This document shows positions 1 to 6,633 of a stretch of DNA of 6,750 bases, piece by piece. Origin of the DNA: Clostridiales bacterium (lineage in GTDB: Bacteria; Bacillota; Clostridia; Christensenellales; CAG-138). Where the stretch lies: positions 1 to 6,750 of the forward strand of contig JAISXK010000006.1 of NCBI GenBank assembly GCA_031270585.1, given 5' to 3'. The notes under the pieces were generated by a model. It was not told the origin of the DNA. It saw nothing but the letters and a program-made list of their open reading frames with translations, and searched no databases. The position numbers and the translations under genes are program-made. How positions within the stretch are numbered: position 1 is the first letter of the stretch; each line of letters opens with the position of its first letter.

Positions 1-1
1 G

Positions 2-1078
2 GAAAACAAGCGTAGTGTAAACTGGCTGGCAATGGTTATTACATTTGTTTTTTTATTTTCTCAGGTTTTGATCGCTCTGTTTACACAGTTAGGCAGAATA
101 CAATTCCTGCTGGTCGCGACGGCGGTGGGCGAGTTGGGCATATTGCTGTTGCCCGCCGTATTGTTTATGCGCCGCCATGAAGGATTGGGCCACTTTGGGG
201 TGGCGCCGGCCTGTAAACATGGCGAAGTGCTGTGGGCGGCGCTTTTGGGCGTGGGAATATTTTTTCTTTCCACGGGCATCAACTCGTTTTTACAGGTGCT
301 GTGGGATGCGCTGGGCGTGCCTACCACCAACGTATCGGATGCCATCTATCTGGGCGGGGGATGGGAGATACTCATCGCGATATTCGCGATTGTGCTTGTG
401 CCGGCCGTTGCGGAGGAGTTTTTGTTCCGCGGGGCCATATTGTTTTCCTGGCTACCGGGCAAACGCACCTCGGCCATCATACATACCACGTTGTTTTTCG
501 CGCTGTTGCACTGCAATCCCACAGCATTGCCCGTTTATTGCATGATAGGCATATTTTTGGGCAATATGGCGGTGCTTAGCGATTCCATCATGCCGCCGAT
601 TGTGCTGCATGGCGTATTCAATCTGCTGGGGGTGCTGGTATCCTATGCGGCGGTTCCGGCACAGGCGGCGCGCGCGGCGGCGGAACCCATAGGCGGCAGC
701 TATTTTATTTTTGCGGGCGTGTTATATGGCATTATCGGGCTTTTCATCAGCTACCCTTCCTACCGCGCGTTCAAATGTGCCGTAGCCAGAACCATAGCCG
801 CCGACAAAATGGCGTACAGCATACGGCTCAGTGGGCAAAAGTGCGAAGGGTTGCGCGAATTTGCCCTGATGACCGGGGTTTCCACCGGCACAAACGCCGA
901 TTTGCGGCATGATGACAGCAATCAAAATGACGCAGATGAAAAACAAAGGCCGGTAATCCATAACCCGTTAACGGTATCCATCAACAAGGGAACAAGCAAG
1001 GCGCCCGTGATATTGACGTATGTTACGCTTATACTGGCCAACGCTATTATGTTGCTGCTGCCCTATATGGTAGAATAA
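2..1078 (+). CDS. CPBP-family intramembrane metalloprotease (5' partial)
   Basis: Integral membrane protein with the three CPBP (CAAX protease and bacteriocin-processing, Abi) motifs. Counting from the first visible ATG at base 32, these are EEFLFR (E128, E129, R133), FxxxH (F156, H160) and HxxxN (H193, N197). In this family the glutamates and histidines form the intramembrane proteolytic site; the substrate cannot be read from sequence. Several hydrophobic stretches (about residues 1-25, 30-46, 65-90, 110-127, 165-185, 190-207, 223-241) suggest a multi-pass protein. A polar segment (about 245-320) and a final hydrophobic helix (about 323-346) follow the catalytic core. The frame is open back to base 2 and the ATG at 32 has no Shine-Dalgarno sequence, so the true start probably lies outside the window. 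The stop overlaps the rlmH start (TAATG), which implies co-translation. Family assignment is firm; the role is unknown. Confidence 0.87.
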   Translation, partial: ENKRSVNWLAMVITFVFLFSQVLIALFTQLGRIQFLLVATAVGELGILLLPAVLFMRRHEGLGHFGVAPACKHGEVLWAALLGVGIFFLSTGINSFLQVLWDALGVPTTNVSDAIYLGGGWEILIAIFAIVLVPAVAEEFLFRGAILFSWLPGKRTSAIIHTTLFFALLHCNPTALPVYCMIGIFLGNMAVLSDSIMPPIVLHGVFNLLGVLVSYAAVPAQAARAAAEPIGGSYFIFAGVLYGIIGLFISYPSYRAFKCAVARTIAADKMAYSIRLSGQKCEGLREFALMTGVSTGTNADLRHDDSNQNDADEKQRPVIHNPLTVSINKGTSKAPVILTYVTLILANAIMLLLPYMVE

Positions 1079-1557
1079 TGCGTGTCCGTATACTTTGCGT
1101 AGGGAAATTAAAAGAGCCCGGCCTCAGGCTGCTGGCGGATGAATATAAAAAGCGGCTTTCCCGCTATGCCGCCATTGAGATTATCGAGTGCGCCGACGAG
1201 CCTGTGCCCGAAATGTTTTCTCCGCAGCAACGCCTTGCGGCAATGCAAAAGGAGGGTGCAAGGCTGATGAAGCATATGCGGGATAAGCAATTTACCGCCA
1301 TACTGGCGGTAAACGGCGGACGGCATTCATCCGAAGGGTTTGCCAGGGCCGTGCAGGAGTGGATGCGGCAGGGCGGCGCGACGCTCACGTTTATCATCGG
1401 CGGTTCGCTGGGTCTGTCGCAGGAGATTTGCGCGCGGGCAACTGCGGCCATTTCCTTATCCGATATGACGTTTACGCATCAGCTCAGCCGGGTACTGTTG
1501 CTGGAGCAGTTGTACAGGGCGTTTAAAATAGCGGCAAACGAACCTTACCATAAATAG
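1078..1557 (+). CDS. rlmH: 23S rRNA (pseudouridine1915-N3)-methyltransferase RlmH
   Basis: A SPOUT-class methyltransferase that uses S-adenosylmethionine to methylate N3 of pseudouridine 1915 in helix 69 of 23S rRNA, on assembled 70S ribosomes. The 159-residue length is typical of the family. The N-terminus (MRVRILCVGKLKE) is characteristic. The SPOUT knot carries LAVNGGRHSSEGFA (76-89), IIGGSLGLS (106-114) and the C-terminal run LSDMTFTHQLSRVLLLEQLY, ending in the family's EPYHK. Alanine after L76, where proteobacterial RlmH has aspartate (LDxxG), also occurs in Bacillus-type RlmH and is not a defect. The ATG shares its A with the stop of the preceding protease gene and has no good Shine-Dalgarno sequence of its own, so it is probably translated by coupling. 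Confidence 0.96.
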   Translation: MRVRILCVGKLKEPGLRLLADEYKKRLSRYAAIEIIECADEPVPEMFSPQQRLAAMQKEGARLMKHMRDKQFTAILAVNGGRHSSEGFARAVQEWMRQGGATLTFIIGGSLGLSQEICARATAAISLSDMTFTHQLSRVLLLEQLYRAFKIAANEPYHK

Positions 1558-1586
1558 GGCGATGAACGATAGGCGAAAAGCAAAAG

Positions 1587-1602
1587 GATAATAAGCGATT
1601 GG
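1587..1602 (+). repeat. Intergenic near-repeat, copy 1 (GATAATAAGCGATTGG)
   Basis: This 16-base string between rlmH and the tRNA-editing gene matches 14 of 16 bases of GATAATGAGCGATAGG at 2177-2192. A shorter relative, ATGAACGATAGGC, sits just upstream at 1562-1574, and ATGAGCGATAGGC occurs at 2181-2193. The copies occur only in spacers, so they look like decayed intergenic repeats rather than coding matter. No function is apparent for this copy. Confidence 0.45.
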
Positions 1603-1612
1603 GGATTGATGT

Positions 1613-2107
1613 ATGATTGCGGAAAAAGAATTTGCGGTGTTTGATGTGTTAACGGCCATGGGCATATCCTTTGAACGCTTTGAGCATGACGCCGCCATGA
1701 CCATGGATGATTGCGACCTGTTTGATCAAAACAAGGCCGCCGCGCATTGCAAAAACCTGTTTTTAGCCAATCGGCAGGGCACGCGGTTTTACCTGCTGCT
1801 GGTGAACGGCGAAAAACGGTTCCACACCAAGGATGTAAGCCGACAGTTGGGGATATCGCGGCTGAGCTTTGGCACGGACGAACAATTGCAAGCCGTATTG
1901 GGGCTAAAGCCGGGCGCCGTTTCACCCATGGGACTTATCAACGACCATGAGCACCGGGTGCATGTGCTGTTGGATAAAGACGTTGCCAACTGGGATCGAC
2001 TCATCGTGCATTCCAACGTCAATACGGCGTCCATCATAATAAGCGTTATCGACCTGTTACGCTTTTTGTCCTTATGCAAAAACCCCGTTACACAAATCAG
2101 CATATAA
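1613..2107 (+). CDS. YbaK/ProXp-ala-type aminoacyl-tRNA(Pro) deacylase
   Basis: A free-standing relative of the prolyl-tRNA synthetase editing (INS) domain. Such proteins hydrolyse misacylated tRNA(Pro) in the cytoplasm; the ProXp-ala/PrdX branch removes alanine and the YbaK branch removes cysteine. Visible landmarks of the ProXp-ala/PrdX branch are CKNLFL (46-51, with the conserved KN pair at 47-48), FHTKDVSRQLG (70-80), LKPGAVSPMGLIND (98-111) and HSNVNTASIIIS (133-144, corresponding to the HPNTNT-type loop). The 164-residue length fits the whole family, with no synthetase domain attached. The start at 1613 has GGGGA 7 bases upstream. It follows rlmH by 55 bases with no terminator between, so the two are likely co-transcribed. 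Clearing Ala-tRNA(Pro) is the most likely job; the exact substrate is inferred. Confidence 0.88.
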   Translation: MIAEKEFAVFDVLTAMGISFERFEHDAAMTMDDCDLFDQNKAAAHCKNLFLANRQGTRFYLLLVNGEKRFHTKDVSRQLGISRLSFGTDEQLQAVLGLKPGAVSPMGLINDHEHRVHVLLDKDVANWDRLIVHSNVNTASIIISVIDLLRFLSLCKNPVTQISI

Positions 2108-2260
2108 AGGCAATGACGGTAAGGGTAATAAGGGCAATGAAGCAATTCGCAGGTTGACAATTCGCAGCGAACAATCGATAATGAGCGATAGGCTGTAGCT
2201 AAAAACGGTGGTGAAACGGCGTGATTTATTTTGAATCATTGCCCGTTGCCCGTTATCTGC
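2108..2260. repeat. Spacer rich in short direct and inverted repeats
   Basis: The spacer before the kinase gene contains CAATTCGCAG twice (2143-2152 and 2158-2167, 15 bases apart), GGCAATGA at 2109-2116 and again within GGGCAATGA at 2132-2140, and the inverted partner TCATTGCCC at 2236-2244. It also has TAAGGGTAA/TAAGGGCAA side by side at about 2120-2137, GCCCGTT twice in tandem at 2241-2254, and repeat copy 2 (2177-2192). The right half of this repetitive stretch overlaps the possible 17-residue N-terminal extension of the kinase, which argues that the extension is not coding. Confidence 0.45.
2154..2182 (+). promoter_or_regulatory. Sigma-A promoter for the amino acid kinase gene
   Basis: A perfect -35 TTGACA (2154-2159) is followed after exactly 17 bases by GATAAT (2177-2182), five of six matches to the -10 consensus. 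Transcription would start near 2189, giving a leader of about 83 bases to the ATG at 2272. The promoter lies inside the repeat-rich spacer; its -10 is part of a 16-base repeat whose other copy (1587-1602) has no -35 at the right distance. Confidence 0.65.
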
Positions 2261-2271
2261 GGGAGAAAAAG

Positions 2272-3096
2272 ATGAAGTTTGATTTTGAGGTTGTGGGAAA
2301 GATAGGCTCCATGGCCTTGATACGAAAAAACGAAAACGAGATTGATTACAACGTATTCAGCCGTATTGGTGCCGAGCTGCGGCCGGGCTTTATCTGGGTG
2401 AGCTCGGGCGCGGTGGAGATTGGCCGCGTGGATTATATGAAACGCATGGGCCGCGTGCTCTATGGTGATAAAAGCGACATAATGACCGACTATGCCGCCC
2501 AAGGTCAGGCCATATTGATGAGCGAGTACCGCAGATTTATTCCTCCCGCGTATTCCATGCGGCAGCTCCTGGTAGAGCATACGCATTTTAACGATGAAGA
2601 AAAGCGCAACCATATCAAGCGCTTCCTGTTGCGTTGCGCCGCGCAAAACGCCATACCCATTGTAAACTACAACGACCCTGTCAGTTTTGAAGAAAACCGT
2701 CGCTGGGAACTTGACGCCCTGCGCGAAACCAACGATCATGTTGTGGAATGCGTGGATAACGATGAAACGGCTTCCGTCATCTGCATGCTGGTAAAATCCA
2801 TGTATCTGGTGATACTGACATCAGCGGATGGCATTTACCGCGACGCGAAGAATCCTTCAACGCTTGTTGGCGCGGTGGAAGGAAAAAACCCCGACGAGGT
2901 AATTGCCGGCATCGAGGCGTTGCAACAATCCTGCGTGGGCGCCAGCCGCCAGGAATCGGGCGGCGCGCGCGCCAAGCTGGAGTTTATCAAAGGCCCTGTG
3001 CGGCAGGGTACCACCGTGATTATCGCCGGCGGTTCGGCCAAGCTGAGCGACGCCATTGCGGGCAACTGCAGACGCACGATATTCCGGGTGCGTTAG
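2272..3096 (+). CDS. Glutamate-5-kinase-like amino acid kinase, substrate unknown
   Basis: Amino acid kinase fold (the group of glutamate 5-kinase, aspartokinase and UMP kinase), expected to phosphorylate a carboxylate, carbamate or phosphate group with ATP in the cytoplasm. Counting from ATG 2272 (274 residues), ProB-like landmarks are VVGKIGS (K10), VSSGA (43-47), AIPIVNYNDPVS (127-138), VDNDETAS (161-168, cf. ProB GDND), ILTSADGIY (181-189) and GGARAKLEF (K235, cf. the ATP-contacting lysine of ProB). There is no C-terminal PUA domain and no proA neighbour, and the stretch at about 52-125 (YAAQGQA, VEHTHFNDEEKR) is unlike standard ProB. ATG 2272 is preferred: GGGAG lies 6 bases upstream and the N-terminus fits the family. 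GTG 2221 would add 17 residues and has GGTGGTGA 6 bases upstream. Fold is confident; proline synthesis is doubtful. Confidence 0.8.
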   Translation: MKFDFEVVGKIGSMALIRKNENEIDYNVFSRIGAELRPGFIWVSSGAVEIGRVDYMKRMGRVLYGDKSDIMTDYAAQGQAILMSEYRRFIPPAYSMRQLLVEHTHFNDEEKRNHIKRFLLRCAAQNAIPIVNYNDPVSFEENRRWELDALRETNDHVVECVDNDETASVICMLVKSMYLVILTSADGIYRDAKNPSTLVGAVEGKNPDEVIAGIEALQQSCVGASRQESGGARAKLEFIKGPVRQGTTVIIAGGSAKLSDAIAGNCRRTIFRVR

Positions 3097-3131
3097 GATA
3101 AAAGCAATATTTCAGGGAAACCGTGCACTCT

Positions 3132-3160
3132 TTAATACTGAACCCAATAGATGGTATAAA
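3132..3160 (+). promoter_or_regulatory. Possible extended -10 promoter for the aminotransferase
   Basis: TGGTATAAA (3152-3160) is an extended -10 with TG in place. Seventeen bases upstream of the hexamer is TTAATA (3132-3137), a four-of-six match to the -35. Transcription would begin near 3167, inside the left arm of the terminator at 3158-3182, so transcripts started here would lack the intact hairpin. The -35 is weak; I rely mainly on the -10 and on the position. Confidence 0.42.
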
Positions 3161-3182
3161 AAGTGGTCACGCCGCTTTTTTT
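3158..3182 (+). terminator. Rho-independent terminator after the kinase gene
   Basis: AAAAAGTGGT (3158-3167) pairs with GCCGCTTTTT (3171-3180) around a 3-base CAC loop, with two G-T wobbles, and the T run continues to 3182. This is a hairpin with a U tract 62 bases after the kinase stop. The GC part of the stem is short, so termination may be partial. It ends only nine bases before the aminotransferase Shine-Dalgarno sequence. Confidence 0.65.
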
Positions 3183-3199
3183 AATAATCCGAGGTGAAT

Positions 3200-4048
3200 A
3201 TGAAAAATATAGCGTATTATAACGGCGTGTTTGCGCCTATGGAAGAGATGAAGATACCCATGAATGATCGCGCCATATACTTTGGCGATGGCGTTTACGA
3301 GGCCATGTATGTGCGTAACGGCAAGCCCTTTGCCATGCATGACCATTTGTTGCGGCTTGACAACAGCCTTCGAATGGCGCGCATACCCCGGCCCATGCCG
3401 CCTGAAAAACTGGAAGAGTTGATTTTTCTGGCTGTTTCGCGTGTAGATGCGCTTGAACAGATACTCTATATGCAGATTTCGCGCGGCACATATCCGCGTT
3501 GCCATGCTTTCCCGCCGGCGGATATCCCGCCCAATCTGTTGCTCTTTACGCGCGAAGGCCGCCTGGCGGACACTTCTTCGCGCGTTAAATTGCGCACCGA
3601 GCCCGACTGCCGCTGGGCGCATTGCAATGTAAAAACCATCAGCATGATGCCCAACGTGCTGGCGGCCCAGCGCGCCCGCGAGGAGGGTTGCGCCGAAACC
3701 GTATTTGTGCGCGACGGGTATGTTACCGAATGCTCTTCATCCGGCATATTCATCATCACAGACGGCGCGCTGCAAACAGCGCCGCTAAGCGGCGAAATAT
3801 TGCCCAGCGTTACCCGCGAACATTTGCTTGCTCTGGCAAAAGCGTTAGGGATGCCCGTGCGCGAAGCGCATTTTACCTATGATAAGATGCTGTTATCCGA
3901 CGAGGTGTTTATATGCAGTACCAGCCAGCATGGCCAAGCCGCCGCCACCGTTGATAAAATCCCCGTGGGCGGACGCGCGCCCGAGGCGTTAGGCGCTCTG
4001 CAGCAGGCATACAAAGGCTTTGTGGAAAACGATGTGGGCAAGCTGTAA
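3200..4048 (+). CDS. dat: D-amino acid aminotransferase (class IV, PLP-dependent)
   Basis: Fold-type IV transaminase that interconverts D-alanine plus 2-oxoglutarate with pyruvate plus D-glutamate, a source of D-amino acids for peptidoglycan. Counting from ATG 3200 (282 residues): YFGDGVYE (27-34), RGTYPRCHAFP (95-105), the pattern that sets D-amino acid transaminases apart from IlvE, CNVKTISMMPNVLA (142-155) with PLP lysine K145, VTECSSSG (175-182) with E177, LPSVTR (201-206) and STSQHG (about 245-250). K145 matches the lysine number of the Bacillus enzyme. GAGGTGA at 3191-3197 is a strong ribosome site ending two bases before ATG 3200; the GTG at 3194 lies inside it and is not a credible start. 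SSSG replaces the usual SSSN. A branched-chain or aminodeoxychorismate lyase role is less likely. The convergent neighbour is nrdJ. Confidence 0.85.
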   Translation: MKNIAYYNGVFAPMEEMKIPMNDRAIYFGDGVYEAMYVRNGKPFAMHDHLLRLDNSLRMARIPRPMPPEKLEELIFLAVSRVDALEQILYMQISRGTYPRCHAFPPADIPPNLLLFTREGRLADTSSRVKLRTEPDCRWAHCNVKTISMMPNVLAAQRAREEGCAETVFVRDGYVTECSSSGIFIITDGALQTAPLSGEILPSVTREHLLALAKALGMPVREAHFTYDKMLLSDEVFICSTSQHGQAAATVDKIPVGGRAPEALGALQQAYKGFVENDVGKL

Positions 4049-4266
4049 GGCCGCTCAATTTTATAAAAACCTTTAAGCTATCGGCTTTTGTATATGTGGG
4101 TACGAGTGGTTTATAGGGTAGCAAAAGGCCGGTCACAGCACCGGCCCTTTGCTTTTTGCAAAGCACTTACAATTGGAGTGTAGTTGGTATTGTTGGCGCT
4201 TGTACCCCTTCGGCTTTTTTATCTAAATATATGAAGGGAAACAGCTTGTATTATCTATCCCGCCCG
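4049..4266. other. Intergenic gap between convergent genes
   Basis: This 218-base spacer separates the stops of the aminotransferase (+) and nrdJ (-). Apart from the hairpin terminator at 4123-4157 I see no gene, RNA or repeat. Several T-rich runs (for example CTTTTTT near 4214-4220) lack a convincing stem. Confidence 0.5.
4123..4157 (+). terminator. Rho-independent terminator of dat, possibly bidirectional
   Basis: GGCCGGT (4127-4133) and ACCGGCC (4140-4146) form a perfect seven-pair GC-rich stem with a six-base loop, extendable by A-T pairs past a bulged C. CTTTGCTTTTT (to 4157) follows on the + strand. Read on the - strand the same stem is followed by TTTTGC, so it may also stop nrdJ transcripts about 110 bases after that gene's stop codon. 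Confidence 0.8.
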
Positions 4267-6564
4267 TCAACCGCACTTGCTGTATCCGCATCCGCGGCAT
4301 ACTACGCAACCGCCGTCGTGATCCATTTCACCGCCGCATTCGGGGCAGGGGTTGTCTGCGGCGATATCCTCTTCCGACAGAGAGAGCGCGTTGTCTTCGC
4401 GCAACAGCTCTTCGGGGGCGGATACCGGTTCTTCCGCTTCGCAGGTGGCAACCTGGCTGTTTTGAGAAATCATTGCGCCGTCCATGCGCAGCTTTTTCAC
4501 CTTTTCCAGTACGCGGCCTATGGCGTCCGGGCAGGAAAGCACCTTGATATTGCTGTTGGACGCGCGTTGACGCAATGTGGAATGGCAGCGTATGCCTTTT
4601 AATTGTTCAATGATGGCGTCCACGTCCAAGCCCGCGCGCAACGCAGTAGAAACCAAACGGCTTGTGGCCTCGCTCTGACTGGGGCAACCGCCCGCCCGGC
4701 CAAGGTTCGTAAACACCTCACAAATGCCGCTCTCATCATAGTTTACGGTAATATACAGGTTACCGCAGCCAATCACCACCTTTTCGGTGATGCCCTGCGT
4801 CACATCCGGCCGAGGCCGGGGCGCGATGCGCGTAGACTTGGCATAGCCCCGCTCCCGCTTGTGTCCCACAGTCAGCACCTGCTCGCTGCGGCTACCGTCC
4901 CGGTATATGGTAACGCCCTTGCAGCCAAGCTTATAGGCGAGCATATACACCTGTGTCACATCCTCTTTGGTGGCGCTGTGCGGGAAATTGACGGTTTTGG
5001 ATACCGCGTTGTCGGTATATTTTTGAAACGCCGCTTGCATGCGTATATGGTATTCCGGAGAAATATCATGCGCCGTTACGAATACGCGCCTGATATCCGC
5101 AGGCACTTCGTCAGTATGCGCAAGCGTACCCTCGCGCAATATGCGCTTCATCAGTTCATCCGAATAAAAACCGCGTGCAATGGCCGTCTGACGAAAATAC
5201 TCGTTCACCTGCGGCAACGCGTCGCGATCCATTACATTGCGCACAAACGCCAGCGCAAACAACGGCTCCACACCGCTGGAAGCGTCGCACAATATCGATA
5301 TGGTGCCCGTGGGTGCGATAGTTGTGCACGTGGCGTTACGCAGTGGCAATTCGTTCTTATAGGTGCTTTGATCAAACAGCGGGAAGGCCCCGCGCTCCCT
5401 GGCCAGGTTTTGGCTTTGTTTATGCGCGCGCTCGTTGATAAAGCGCATAAGCTCTTCGGCGGTATCCAACCCTTCCCGCGAATTATAGGGAATGCCCAAA
5501 TGGTAAAGCATATCCGCAAAGCCCATCACGCCCAAGCCGATTTTGCGCGTCTTTTTGGTGGCCGTTTCGATTTCGTCAAGAGGGTATTTATTTGCCTGTA
5601 TAACGTTGTCCAGAAAGTGCACGGCCGTATCTACAATGCCACCCAGCGCGTCGTAATCGACTGCATACCCGCCGTTGTGCGCTTTGACCATGCGAGCAAG
5701 GTTGATAGAACCCAGGTTGCAGCTCTCATATGGCAACAGGGGTTGCTCGCCGCAGGGGTTGGTGCTTTCGATCTCACCCTCGCCGGGCACCACGTTGTCG
5801 CGGTTGAGCCTGTCTAAAAATATGATGCCCGGCTCGCCGTTGCCCCAAGCCATTTCCACAATATGATCGAAAACCTCGCGGGCATTAAGCTTGCTTACTA
5901 CTTCTCTTCCGTTATGAGGGTTACGCAACTCGTAATCACAGCCGGCCTCCACGGCTTGCATAAACGCTTCCGTGACGCCTACGCTGATGTTAAAATTGGT
6001 GATCGTATTATCATCGCGCTTGCAGTCTATAAAGCTCAATATGTCAGGATGGTCTACCCGCAGTATTCCCATGTTGGCCCCGCGCCGTGTGCCGCCCTGT
6101 TTGACTGCTTCTGTGGCCGCGTTAAATACCTTCATAAAACTGACCGGCCCTGAAGCTACCCCGCCGGTGGAGCGCACCGCAGATCCCGAGGGGCGCAGGC
6201 GAGAGAAAGAAAATCCCGTGCCGCCGCCGCTTTTGTGTATAAGTGCCGCGCTCTTTACGGTGTTGAAGATTTCCGGCATGGAGTCGCCCACGGGCAACAC
6301 AAAGCATGCGGAAAGCTGGCCCAGCGGTTTGCCCGCGTTCATCAACGTGGGGGAGTTGGGCAAAAATCGCAGGCTTGTCATGGCTTCAAAAAATTCACGC
6401 GCGGTATTCTTAACATTCTTAGCGCCAAAAACCCTGTCGCTTTCCGCGACAGCGGCGGCAACGCGCCAAAAAAGCTCCTCCGGCGTTTCAATTATGTTTC
6501 CGTTTTCATCCTTCGTAAGGTAGCGGCGCTCAAGCACCGTACCAGCGTTGCTTCCCAATTCCAT
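4267..6564 (-). CDS. nrdJ: Adenosylcobalamin-dependent (class II) ribonucleotide reductase
   Basis: Reduces ribonucleotides to deoxyribonucleotides using a thiyl radical generated from coenzyme B12, independent of oxygen. Numbering from the second ATG (765 residues): redox cysteines C87 (LSACFVLP) and C282 (ESCNLGS), thiyl C271 with N269 and E273 in NPCGEQ, and the phosphate-binding APTGTIS (417-423). A TSCPD segment (about 608-672) follows. The acidic linker and tail hold CPEC, CVVC, CRGC and a final CGYSKCG, a zinc-ribbon-like end whose last cysteines probably re-reduce the active site. No N-terminal ATP cone is present, so overall-activity control by dATP within the enzyme is unlikely. ATG 6564 is chosen because AAGGG lies nine bases upstream; ATG 6573 directly abuts that site and would add three residues. 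The gene is monocistronic within the window and has a promoter with NrdR-type boxes. Confidence 0.95.
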   Translation of the reverse strand: MELGSNAGTVLERRYLTKDENGNIIETPEELFWRVAAAVAESDRVFGAKNVKNTAREFFEAMTSLRFLPNSPTLMNAGKPLGQLSACFVLPVGDSMPEIFNTVKSAALIHKSGGGTGFSFSRLRPSGSAVRSTGGVASGPVSFMKVFNAATEAVKQGGTRRGANMGILRVDHPDILSFIDCKRDDNTITNFNISVGVTEAFMQAVEAGCDYELRNPHNGREVVSKLNAREVFDHIVEMAWGNGEPGIIFLDRLNRDNVVPGEGEIESTNPCGEQPLLPYESCNLGSINLARMVKAHNGGYAVDYDALGGIVDTAVHFLDNVIQANKYPLDEIETATKKTRKIGLGVMGFADMLYHLGIPYNSREGLDTAEELMRFINERAHKQSQNLARERGAFPLFDQSTYKNELPLRNATCTTIAPTGTISILCDASSGVEPLFALAFVRNVMDRDALPQVNEYFRQTAIARGFYSDELMKRILREGTLAHTDEVPADIRRVFVTAHDISPEYHIRMQAAFQKYTDNAVSKTVNFPHSATKEDVTQVYMLAYKLGCKGVTIYRDGSRSEQVLTVGHKRERGYAKSTRIAPRPRPDVTQGITEKVVIGCGNLYITVNYDESGICEVFTNLGRAGGCPSQSEATSRLVSTALRAGLDVDAIIEQLKGIRCHSTLRQRASNSNIKVLSCPDAIGRVLEKVKKLRMDGAMISQNSQVATCEAEEPVSAPEELLREDNALSLSEEDIAADNPCPECGGEMDHDGGCVVCRGCGYSKCG

Positions 6565-6582
6565 CGCAAACATCCCTTAAAC

Positions 6583-6597
6583 TGCGCGTATTGCGCA
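6583..6597 (-). other. Small inverted repeat in the nrdJ leader
   Basis: TGCGC (6583-6587) and GCGCA (6593-6597) form a five-pair stem with a five-base loop, close upstream of the nrdJ ribosome site (complement of 6574-6578). It is too small to be a riboswitch and has no U tract, so it is unlikely to be a terminator. It could be chance. Confidence 0.25.
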
Positions 6598-6604
6598 CAA
6601 AAAT

Positions 6605-6618
6605 ACACAATATAGTGC
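6605..6618 (-). promoter_or_regulatory. NrdR-type box, leader-proximal
   Basis: ACACAATATAGTGC on the + strand (GCACTATATTGTGT on the - strand) matches the NrdR palindrome, roughly ACAC-w-ATAT-w-GTGT. It lies about +19 to +32 from the predicted nrdJ transcription start. NrdR is the ATP-cone repressor that binds paired boxes before ribonucleotide reductase genes. Its centre is 29 bases from that of the second box, near three helical turns, which would put both on about the same face of the DNA. Confidence 0.82.
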
Positions 6619-6633
6619 ATTTTTTATTTCTCA

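Noticed and set aside
2221..2271. GTG-initiated N-terminal extension of the kinase
   Set aside because: A ribosome-site-like GGTGGTGA is present, but the DNA is repetitive spacer-like sequence and the ATG at 2272 gives the normal family N-terminus with its own GGGAG.
2236..2739. 167-codon - strand frame inside the kinase gene
   Set aside because: The + strand reading carries the kinase motifs and a promoter; the antisense product has no recognisable motif.
1613..4048. A proline- or D-glutamate-specific pathway joining the editing protein, kinase and aminotransferase
   Set aside because: The genes have separate promoters or terminators, proA is absent and the kinase substrate is unknown, so adjacency alone does not support a shared pathway.
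4603..5817. Long open frame (404 codons) on the + strand
   Set aside because: It lies wholly antisense to nrdJ, whose protein has all expected motifs. The translation is rich in His, Arg, Ala and Gln with no recognisable domain, as expected from the reverse strand of a GC-rich gene.
5863..6615. Several overlapping + strand open frames at the nrdJ 5' end
   Set aside because: They are in mutual conflict, antisense to conserved nrdJ sequence, and one runs over the nrdJ leader and an NrdR-type box. No ribosome site or family resemblance was seen.
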